A stretch of 5,314 bases of DNA, taken from positions 1-5,314 of the forward strand of contig SLNU01000207.1 of assembly GCA_007132865.1 (NCBI GenBank). Direction: 5' to 3'. The first letter of the stretch is position 1; the number at the start of each line of letters is the position of its first letter. The notes under the pieces are model-generated. The model had not been told where the DNA came from. It ran no database searches and saw only the letters and a list, made by a program, of their open reading frames with translations. Shown piece by piece: positions 1-5,314 of this stretch. Source of the DNA: Bacteroidales bacterium (GTDB lineage: Bacteria; Bacteroidota; Bacteroidia; Bacteroidales; UBA7960). The translations under genes and the position numbers were made by a program.

Positions 1-1026
1 AAAGTGATCGAATACAGCCATTCAGCAGGCATTCTTTCCTACCGCCAGAAGATGTGCGAATATTATGCGAAACATGATATCCATATCACACCCGACGACA
101 TCATTGTGGGTGCCGGGGCTTCCGAAGCGATATTGTTCGCCGTGCAGACTTGCCTGAACCCGGGAGACGAGATCATCGTTCCGGAACCCTTCTATGCGAA
201 TTACAACGGCTTTGCCATCAGCGCCGGGGTGAAAGTCAGGCCCATCGTATCGACCATTGAGACAGGCTTTGCCCTGCCTCCGATTGCCGATTTTGAAAAA
301 GCCATCACCGACAAGACCAAGGCCATTCTGATCTGCAACCCCAACAACCCCACCGGCTACCTCTATTCACGCGAAGAGCTGGAGGTGCTGCGCCAGATTG
401 TGAAGAAATATGACCTGTTTTTGTTTTCCGACGAGGTGTACCGGGAGTTTTGCTATGACGGGACCAGCCATTTTTCCGTGATGAACCTGGAAGGCATTGA
501 AAACAATGTCGTGCTGTTCGATTCAGTAAGCAAGCGTTACAGTGCCTGCGGCATCCGGATCGGTGCGATGATCTCCCGCAACAAGGAGGTGATGACGACG
601 GCATTGAAATTTGCCCAGGCCCGGCTGAGTCCGCCTTCCCTCGGACAAATTGCTGCCGAGGCCGCTGCCGCCACACCCGATTCCTATTTTGAGGAAGTCA
701 TCAAGGAATATGTTGCCCGCCGCGACACCGTGGTGCTGGCCATGAACCGCATGGAGGGGGTGTTGTGCCCCAACCCCAAGGGAGCTTTTTACGTGACGGC
801 CCGCTTGCCCATTGACGACTGCGACAAATTCTGTCAGTGGCTGCTGGAATCGTTCGACTACGAAAACCAGACCGTGATGCTGGCCCCTGCTTCCGGCTTC
901 TATTCCACACCCGGAGGCGGCAAGAACGAGGTGCGCATTTCCTATGTGCTGAATGTGGATGACTTGCATAAATCCATGCGCTGCATTGAAGAGGCCCTGA
1001 AGGTGTATCCGGGGCGCACGATTTAA
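1..1026 (+). CDS. Class I PLP-dependent aminotransferase, 5'-truncated by window edge
   Basis: Transfers an amino group between an amino acid and a 2-oxo acid using pyridoxal phosphate (PLP); cytoplasmic, aspartate-aminotransferase-like fold type I. Numbered from the codon at position 4: phosphate-binding GAGASEA at 36-42, NPNNPTG at 112-118, SDEVYREF at 142-149 (D143 would contact the PLP pyridine nitrogen), SVSKRYSACGIRIG at 174-187 with K177 as the Schiff-base lysine and R185 near the phosphate, and R311 in NEVRISYV as the likely substrate-carboxylate arginine. The frame is open at base 1, and the GTG at 4 lies inside a conserved block (IEYSHSAG), so it is not the true start. Family members are about 400 residues, so roughly 55-60 N-terminal residues lie outside the window. 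The catalytic residues seen are intact. The close match to the Bacteroidales version of the family is from memory; the exact substrate cannot be read from sequence. It lies 11 bases upstream of the nucleotidyltransferase gene, probably in one transcript. Confidence 0.93.
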   Translation, partial: KVIEYSHSAGILSYRQKMCEYYAKHDIHITPDDIIVGAGASEAILFAVQTCLNPGDEIIVPEPFYANYNGFAISAGVKVRPIVSTIETGFALPPIADFEKAITDKTKAILICNPNNPTGYLYSREELEVLRQIVKKYDLFLFSDEVYREFCYDGTSHFSVMNLEGIENNVVLFDSVSKRYSACGIRIGAMISRNKEVMTTALKFAQARLSPPSLGQIAAEAAAATPDSYFEEVIKEYVARRDTVVLAMNRMEGVLCPNPKGAFYVTARLPIDDCDKFCQWLLESFDYENQTVMLAPASGFYSTPGGGKNEVRISYVLNVDDLHKSMRCIEEALKVYPGRTI

Positions 1027-1037
1027 ATATTTGTCGG

Positions 1038-1943
1038 ATGGATATTTCCTTATTGGTTCTGGCTGCCGGGATGGGCAGCAGGTATGGCGGCACCAAGCAG
1101 CTTGACGGCCTTGGTCCCTCTGGGGAGACCATCATGGATTATTCGGTATATGATGCCATCCAGGCGGGCTTCACGAAGGTGGTGTTCGTGATCCGGGAGA
1201 GCTTCGAGGAAGCCTTTCGCCGGGATGTGGTGCAAAAGCTGTCCGGAAAACTGAAGGTGGAACTGGTCTGCCAGGAAATCGACAATGTCCCGTCGGGCAC
1301 CAGGGTTCATCCGGAACGCACCAAACCCTGGGGTACCGCACACGCCATGCTGATGGCCAAAGGTGTAATCAATGAACCTTTTGCGGTAATCAATGCCGAT
1401 GACTTTTACGGCCGGGAATCTTACGCATTGGTGGCGGATTTCCTGAAAGGGCAGGTCGGAAGGGGTTCGGCAGACTACTGTATGGCTGGTTACCGCCTTG
1501 CCAACACCCTGTCAGCCCATGGCAGTGTTTCAAGAGGCATCTGCCGCCTTGACGGGGCGGGATCCCTGGCTTCGGTGACCGAGCATACATCCATCCGCAG
1601 GGAAGCCGGCGGGAAAATCTTCAGTCACGGGGAGGAGGGACCATATCCTTTGCGCGATGAGGATGTCGTATCCATGAACTTCTGGGGCTTTGCGCCCGGA
1701 ATCTTCGGGCACACCGACCGCATGTTTGCAGATTTCATGAGGGAAAAGGGGCAGGAGCTGAAGTCAGAGCTCTATATTCCGGGGGTCGTGGACCAATTGA
1801 TCCGGGAAGGCAAGGCCCGGGTAAAGGTGCTGCCATCAAAGGCCCGGTGGTTTGGTGTCACCTATCGCGAGGACCGGCCGGAGGCCGAAAAAAACATCCG
1901 GGAGCTGGTGGCGGCCGGCGTTTACCCCCCCAGGCTGTTCTAA
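1038..1943 (+). CDS. NDP-sugar pyrophosphorylase-like nucleotidyltransferase
   Basis: Predicted cytoplasmic nucleotidyltransferase of the NTP_transferase family (Rossmann-like GT-A fold), which joins an NTP and usually a sugar 1-phosphate to give NDP-sugar and pyrophosphate. The 301-residue protein opens with the nucleotide-binding signature LAAGMGSRYGGTKQ (residues 8-21; R15 and K20 are the expected phosphate contacts). It continues with PWGTAHAM (97-104, base/ribose-binding region) and VINADDFYG (117-125, D121/D122 as likely metal ligand). A C-terminal part includes MNFWGF (213-218) and SKARWFGVTYRED (267-279). It is longer than MurU-type enzymes (about 225 residues). Bacteroidota commonly carry this variant next to a sugar-kinase-like gene, but none is visible here, and substrate and nucleotide preference are unknown. 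The ATG at 1038 places the signature at the N-terminus as the family requires. No clear Shine-Dalgarno is seen. The 11-base gap to the aminotransferase suggests an operon. The gene ends 28 bases from the convergent CotH-like gene. Confidence 0.9.
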   Translation: MDISLLVLAAGMGSRYGGTKQLDGLGPSGETIMDYSVYDAIQAGFTKVVFVIRESFEEAFRRDVVQKLSGKLKVELVCQEIDNVPSGTRVHPERTKPWGTAHAMLMAKGVINEPFAVINADDFYGRESYALVADFLKGQVGRGSADYCMAGYRLANTLSAHGSVSRGICRLDGAGSLASVTEHTSIRREAGGKIFSHGEEGPYPLRDEDVVSMNFWGFAPGIFGHTDRMFADFMREKGQELKSELYIPGVVDQLIREGKARVKVLPSKARWFGVTYREDRPEAEKNIRELVAAGVYPPRLF

Positions 1944-1971
1944 CCACCTCGGGCCCTGCCTGGCTGTATGT

Positions 1972-4900
1972 CTAAGGAATTATCACTTTTGTGGCGGCCG
2001 CAGCGATACCCGATGTCGTTCCGACGATATATACCCCGGCCGGAAACCGTGGCCCAATGCGGTGTCGTCCCGGACCATCAAGCCTTACGGAATGTATTTC
2101 CTGCCCGGTGACCGAGTAGACACGAACCCATATCGGTCCGATTTCCCTGCTTTCAACGAATAAGTGGTTGTCCCAGGCATAGGCGCTGGTATTGGTGCCG
2201 GGTGGAGTCGGAACGCCCGTGGGAGGCAGGATGACCTCTTCGAAGGGCCATCCTTCCAGGCTGAAGTTGTTGAAGCTGACCCGTCCGCCTTCATCTTCCT
2301 GCATATTCTCGCCGGCAAAGCGGATTCGTACCCTGAAATCCGGATTGTCATCTGCAGCATCTATCCCGGAGAAATCCGCCTCGTAAAGCTTATAGGCAGG
2401 GGAGAGGTTCCATCCACCTTCGGGGGGCGTCAGGGATACCCATTGGTCTTCCCTGTACGGATCGCCCCGGTTATTTTCTTCCCTGTCCGGACCGTCTGCT
2501 GTCCTATTTTGCTCTCCTGCTGAATAGTCTATATATAGTTTCCCAGCCGCCCCTTCATCCATGGCCGCAAAACGCAAGCTCAGGTTTTTGAATCCGCTGG
2601 TGGGTAGCAGCAGCTCCAGCATGTTCCTTCCCCCGTCGCCGATAAACGGCTGCCTTACCTGTAATCCACGCATGGCTGCTTCGTCATAGTCCTGCATGAG
2701 GTTTCCCCGGGGCTGGTAGTTCAGGGGAGTCGGCATATTCCTGCGTTCCATGGATGCATTGCGCCAAAACGGACTTTCTTCGTCAAACGGGTAGCCTGCC
2801 AGTGCGGAATGGAACACCAGCGCTGCCGATTCCGGCAGGCTGTAAGTGGCATGCAGGGTGTCCAGGGGTTGGTTGTTCGGGATACTGGTGTCAAAGTACC
2901 AGTAATGGATCAGGTGCATGGGTCCAATTTTCACAAAATGCGCGGTGAGATTGCCCAATTCAGACGGGTCGCGTATAATCAGCGAGGACTCCGCGTCCGA
3001 CACTCCCTCCCAATGGCTGAATGCGTATTCATCGGCGGGTACGGCCTCCACCCGGATGGGAACCTCCCGGAAGTACGTACCGGTCCATTGCACCGGTTCC
3101 TGGCCGCTCCCTCCCGGCTCAAAGTGCAGCTCCAGTGTGTTCAGCCGGATAAACCCGTGGTCATGACCGGATACATTCAGTCCTACCGTTGCATATCCTG
3201 GCAGCTTAAAAAAATTCCGTAAATGTTGGCGTTGCCATCCCGGCCGATTGGACGCAAAATGACGCAGCGTGGCGACATGCTGGTTCCAGCTTCCCATGTT
3301 GGAAGGCTGTTTCCACCTGTGGATGTGTTCCGGCATCTGGGGTTGAACCACTTGCTGATGCGCATCAATGATGGCCAACACGGAATCTGACTGAAACCTG
3401 GTATTGAGCAAGTCTGCAAAGCGGTTGATGAAATCATGGCGGAACTGCTCATTTCTTAGCAGATTTCGCAGCAGGAAAGTAGACCAATCCGGGTTCGGCC
3501 ACTCCGTATTTCCCTCTTCGGTGGCAAACGCCAGCGTATGATGATTCGGCCCATTGCCCACCAGTCCGAATCCAAAGTCCGTATCGTAAACCAGCCACCG
3601 CCATCGCCCATCGTGACCGAAGGGGTTGTCGGGTTCATAGGTAAAGGTCTGCTTGCGCCAGAAATCGATGTTGTTGCCGGGCCAGTCGGTGTTGGCAGCA
3701 AAAATGTTTGCCACCTGGTAGTCGATGAAATTTTCCATGTCGATGCGGTTCCGCACGATCCTGAAATGCGCATCCGACGCCATATCATTGTCCCGAATAT
3801 AGTTCAGGGTGTTTATGTAATGGACCCTGCCGCCTTCCTTTATCATGCCATTGTGGGTCAGCAGGTCCAAGCTCTCCTCCTCCACACCGAACACCCTGAG
3901 GATGTAATGCTTGTCATAGCGCTCCCGGATCTTGTGGATGCCCCAGTACTCGCCGTTGATGAACAGCACAGCGGGCTGGTGGGCCTGGGTCTCCACATTC
4001 AGCGGCCGGACTACCTCCTGTATCATTGCATCCCGGAACATTGTTCTGTCCCAGTCGTTCCCCGAGTTTCTGAGAATCAGCCGCTTGAATGAATCATGGG
4101 GGTAGTTTGGGAAGAAAGGATAGTCGAGGGTGGAGGTCCCGTAGGCATTTCGGGCATAAATTCTCAGGGATTTCATCGGATAGGACCGGGTCCACGCCCC
4201 GTGTATCCGGATGCCAACATCCTGGCTGAGGTCGGGGCGGTCGGAATGGGTGTCAAAGAAGGTGAAGTGGGCCGGGTATTCCCATTCCCCCCCCCGGCGG
4301 TGGTAGTTGGCCGGACGGCCGCCATTGGCCTGGTCGTGGGGGTGGTTCAGCCGCCAGTCGTCAAATACCTTCCCGGGGGTATAAATGCCCGTCTCATAGT
4401 CGAACAGGTGGTTTTCGTTGATGGAGATGGAGATGACCGGAAGATGGTAGCGGCTGCGGGCCTCTGGATGGACGAAATAGACATGGGTGATCACCGGACT
4501 GGGTTTTAAGCCCTCCTTCATGGTTAGGGCCCTGACGATGGTGTTCTTGAACACCGGGCTGTCAGGGAAATAATAATTGGTGTTGTAGGCGCTGGCCTTG
4601 CGGGTCAGGCTGTCTGGCTCAGAGGAACGGTCAGATACCTGCAGCGGCTCTGTGTAGATGTAGGTATGGAAGGCCCCCGTGAGGAAGTCTCCCGGGCTGC
4701 TTCCGGGTTCCATTGGCCATGAATTCTTATACCGGTAGGTGGTTCCCCCTACGGCGCCGGGATCAGGTGTCGAGCCGTCGAGCGTATAATAGATCACCGC
4801 CCCGGGCTCTCCGGTGGTAAGGGTCAGGTAGAAGTCCTCCTGGTAAAAGCCGCTGACATGGGAGAAATCAGGGGGTTGCAGGGCTTCGTCTGACTCACCC

Positions 4901-5070
4901 AGTGTGGCAGCCTGATGTCCGGGTTCGCCACCAGCATCCTGGTATGAGACCGGAGCAGCTGAGAGGGTAACCTCCAGAGGTACCATGGTCCACAGCAACA
5001 AGAACGCAGCCGTCCAAAACAACCTGGCAAATGGAGTATTTACTGCTTTTAGCAGAACAGAAATATGCAT
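1972..5070 (-). CDS. Secreted multidomain CotH kinase-like protein with T9SS sorting domain
   Basis: Predicted exported 1032-residue protein (numbered from ATG at 5070). Order: signal peptide 1-38; CHB_HEX_C-like beta domain 67-199 (YYTLDGSTPD at 94-103); CotH kinase-like domain about 207-552; InlB B-repeat-like domain 627-714 (FSHWEG 684-689, LTAHF 708-712); beta-rich module 716-940 starting at IHYWYFD; PT-rich linker 949-962; T9SS type A domain to 1032. CotH landmarks are GIRIHG (286-291), K300, LRNSGNDWDR (333-342), NGEYWG (372-377), ERYD (383-386), TDWPGNN (461-467) and YDTDFGFG (495-502). D462/N467 and D496/D498 look like the catalytic-loop and metal-binding residues of this kinase-like fold. 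CotH of Bacillus phosphorylates spore-coat proteins; the target here is unknown, and a structural or adhesive role is possible. A GTG at 5094 would add eight residues, but ATG gives the better signal peptide and has GGAA a few bases upstream. A G9 tract lies in codons 259-262. Single gene, convergent with the nucleotidyltransferase gene. Confidence 0.9.
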   Translation of the reverse strand: MHISVLLKAVNTPFARLFWTAAFLLLWTMVPLEVTLSAAPVSYQDAGGEPGHQAATLGESDEALQPPDFSHVSGFYQEDFYLTLTTGEPGAVIYYTLDGSTPDPGAVGGTTYRYKNSWPMEPGSSPGDFLTGAFHTYIYTEPLQVSDRSSEPDSLTRKASAYNTNYYFPDSPVFKNTIVRALTMKEGLKPSPVITHVYFVHPEARSRYHLPVISISINENHLFDYETGIYTPGKVFDDWRLNHPHDQANGGRPANYHRRGGEWEYPAHFTFFDTHSDRPDLSQDVGIRIHGAWTRSYPMKSLRIYARNAYGTSTLDYPFFPNYPHDSFKRLILRNSGNDWDRTMFRDAMIQEVVRPLNVETQAHQPAVLFINGEYWGIHKIRERYDKHYILRVFGVEEESLDLLTHNGMIKEGGRVHYINTLNYIRDNDMASDAHFRIVRNRIDMENFIDYQVANIFAANTDWPGNNIDFWRKQTFTYEPDNPFGHDGRWRWLVYDTDFGFGLVGNGPNHHTLAFATEEGNTEWPNPDWSTFLLRNLLRNEQFRHDFINRFADLLNTRFQSDSVLAIIDAHQQVVQPQMPEHIHRWKQPSNMGSWNQHVATLRHFASNRPGWQRQHLRNFFKLPGYATVGLNVSGHDHGFIRLNTLELHFEPGGSGQEPVQWTGTYFREVPIRVEAVPADEYAFSHWEGVSDAESSLIIRDPSELGNLTAHFVKIGPMHLIHYWYFDTSIPNNQPLDTLHATYSLPESAALVFHSALAGYPFDEESPFWRNASMERRNMPTPLNYQPRGNLMQDYDEAAMRGLQVRQPFIGDGGRNMLELLLPTSGFKNLSLRFAAMDEGAAGKLYIDYSAGEQNRTADGPDREENNRGDPYREDQWVSLTPPEGGWNLSPAYKLYEADFSGIDAADDNPDFRVRIRFAGENMQEDEGGRVSFNNFSLEGWPFEEVILPPTGVPTPPGTNTSAYAWDNHLFVESREIGPIWVRVYSVTGQEIHSVRLDGPGRHRIGPRFPAGVYIVGTTSGIAAAATKVIIP
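1975..2202 (-). other. T9SS type A C-terminal sorting domain (within CotH-like protein)
   Basis: The last 76 or so residues follow a PT-rich linker and match the Por-secretion-tail pattern: a VYSVTGQEI strand (984-992), then a charged/Gly stretch, the hallmark FPAGVYIV (1009-1016), and a terminal strand ending KVIIP. In the family this domain directs periplasmic protein to the type IX translocon for outer-membrane crossing, with cleavage and either release or attachment to A-LPS. The hallmark order is clear. The final residues are less basic than many examples, and the domain would be lost in any frameshifted product. Confidence 0.85.
4287..4295 (-). repeat. G9 homopolymer tract inside the CotH-like coding sequence
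   Basis: Nine consecutive C on the plus strand (G on the coding strand) span codons 259-262, which read R-G-G-E, just before the conserved GIRIHG block of the kinase-like domain. By hand translation, one added G gives a TGA at 4255-4253 and a 272-residue product. One lost G gives a TGA at 4175-4173 and a 298-residue product. Both lack the putative catalytic residues, the later domains and the T9SS signal. Poly-G tracts of this length are classic slipped-strand mispairing sites; the tract is directly visible, its variability is inferred. Confidence 0.9.
4957..5070 (-). other. Signal peptide of the CotH-like protein
   Basis: Residues 1-38 have the Sec signal-peptide layout: a short n-region with K8 and R16, a hydrophobic core around LFWTAAFLLLWTMVPL (17-32), and a small-residue cleavage site, best placed after LSA (36-38). 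There is no lipobox cysteine, so a soluble or T9SS-anchored product is expected rather than a lipoprotein. The n-region is somewhat long, but acceptable for a large exported Bacteroidota protein. Confidence 0.8.
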
Positions 5071-5120
5071 AAGCGTTCCGGGTGAAATGGTCACCCCGGT
5101 TTGTAAAAATAGTAAATTCT

Positions 5121-5197
5121 GGTTGTTGGTTGTTGGTTGTTGGCTTTTGGTTGTTGGTTGTTGGTTGTTGGTTGTTGGCTGTTGGTTGTTGGGTGTT
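5121..5197. repeat. Heptanucleotide tandem repeat, 11 units of GGTTGTT
   Basis: Eleven contiguous 7-base units. Units 1-3, 5-8 and 10 are exactly GGTTGTT; unit 4 is GGCTTTT, unit 9 GGCTGTT, unit 11 GGGTGTT, and a decayed unit (GGCTAGT) follows at 5198-5204. The array ends 50 bases before the ATG of the CotH-like gene. On that gene's strand it reads (AACAACC)n, containing no T and therefore no start or stop codon. The gene's frame stays open back through the array to a TAG at 5202-5200, but no start codon lies between that stop and the GTG at 5094, so the array is most likely untranslated leader or promoter-proximal DNA. Confidence 0.95.
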
Positions 5198-5204
5198 GGC
5201 TAGT

Positions 5205-5264
5205 CAATGCCTAAATAACGTTGACCTTTTTAATACTTAATTTGCTTCTTTTATTATTGTTGTG
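5205..5264. other. AT-rich non-coding stretch upstream of the CotH-like gene
   Basis: No credible coding region is seen between the heptamer array and the dyad. The stretch is markedly more AT-rich than the genes in this window, as expected of a promoter region. No clean match to the Bacteroidota promoter pattern (TTTG, about 20 bases, TAnnTTTG) was found on the minus strand here. A TTAATTTG at 5237-5244 on the plus strand is a near match to the -7 element but lacks a correctly spaced -33 element. Confidence 0.4.
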
Positions 5265-5277
5265 ATTAACTGTTAAT
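5265..5277. promoter_or_regulatory. Perfect 13-base dyad, possible operator
   Basis: ATTAAC-T-GTTAAT is a perfect inverted repeat with six-base arms around a single central base. It lies about 195 bases upstream of the CotH-like start, beyond the heptamer array, and overlaps the outer arm of the adjacent larger inverted repeat. Its size and form suit a site for a dimeric regulator, but no regulator is identified and such AT-rich dyads can arise by chance. Confidence 0.35.
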
Positions 5278-5314
5278 AACGGGAAATAACTCGAAGAGTT
5301 ATTCTCGTTATCAA
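5273..5314. repeat. Imperfect inverted repeat / potential hairpin at window end
   Basis: Left arm 5276-5292 and right arm 5296-5311 pair over about 15 positions with one mismatch and one bulged base around a GAA loop. The inner eight bases (AATAACTC / GAGTTATT) are perfect. Two further pairs (5273-5274 with 5313-5314) extend the stem to the window edge. There is no following T-run on the minus strand, and the plus side runs off the window, so it may be a terminator for a neighbour outside, a regulatory dyad, or a remnant element end. Confidence 0.5.

Noticed and set aside
523..1135. Minus-strand open frames of 140-150 codons opposite the aminotransferase
   Set aside because: They lie antisense to catalytic-motif coding sequence, with skewed composition and no recognisable domain.
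1925..1931. C7 run near the 3' end of the nucleotidyltransferase gene as a contingency tract
   Set aside because: Shorter than typical slippage tracts, and located seven codons from the stop, where a shift would affect only the extreme C-terminus or extend the protein.
1929..1963. Possible bidirectional terminator between the convergent genes (CCAGGC at 1930-1935 with GCCTGG at 1958-1963)
   Set aside because: Six-base arms with a 22-base loop and no T-run on either strand; too weak to call.
3538..4509. Two long plus-strand open frames (3538-4092 and 4096-4509) opposite the CotH-like gene
   Set aside because: They are antisense to the conserved kinase-like and N-terminal domains, show no recognisable domain, and arise from low stop frequency opposite a GC-rich gene.
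5092..5094. GTG as start of the CotH-like gene
   Set aside because: It would add eight residues (MTISPGTL) before the better n-region; the ATG at 5070 has a purine-rich GGAA upstream and gives a normal signal peptide. The GTG cannot be fully excluded.
5104..5111. TATTTTTA on the minus strand as a Bacteroidota -7 promoter element
   Set aside because: It matches TAnnTTTG at all but the last base, but the -33 position falls in the T-free heptamer array, so no TTTG partner exists; the start site would also be almost at the start codon.
5121..5197. CRISPR array
   Set aside because: Units are 7 bases with no spacers between them; it is a simple tandem repeat.
4985..5203. Plus-strand open frame reading repeated LLVVGCW
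   Set aside because: The peptide repeat is just the heptamer array read in three successive frames; the rest is antisense to the signal-peptide region.

Overview
The window looks like chromosomal DNA of a Bacteroidota bacterium, probably of the Bacteroidales/Marinilabiliales type. Three things point there. The protein at 1972-5070 ends in a type IX secretion (T9SS) sorting domain, a system restricted to the Bacteroidota and close relatives. The first gene closely resembles the class I aminotransferase family common in Bacteroidales. None of the starts has a strong Shine-Dalgarno sequence. Genus assignment is not possible from sequence alone.

Layout. Positions 1-1943 hold two plus-strand genes that are probably co-transcribed, 11 bases apart: the 3' part of a PLP-dependent class I aminotransferase (5' end outside the window) and a complete NDP-sugar-pyrophosphorylase-like nucleotidyltransferase. 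Both are ordinary cytoplasmic metabolic enzymes. A gap of only 28 bases (1944-1971), with no convincing terminator, separates them from a convergent minus-strand gene. That gene (1972-5070) fills most of the window. It encodes a predicted exported protein of 1032 residues: signal peptide, chitobiase/hexosaminidase C-terminal-like domain, CotH-type protein-kinase-like domain, InlB B-repeat-like domain, beta-rich module, and T9SS type A C-terminal domain.

The 244 bases upstream of the large gene (5071-5314) contain no gene. They hold an 11-copy heptanucleotide tandem repeat (5121-5197), then an AT-rich stretch with a 13-base perfect dyad and a longer imperfect inverted repeat running to the window end. 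These are plausibly the control region of the large gene.

The most interesting feature is the pairing of two slippage-prone tracts in one gene for an exported kinase-like protein: the heptamer array in its 5' region and a run of nine G within its coding sequence (4287-4295). Gain or loss of one G would stop translation before the kinase core. This suggests, but does not prove, a phase-variable cell-surface or secreted CotH-like kinase. The two plus-strand genes show no evident functional link to it.
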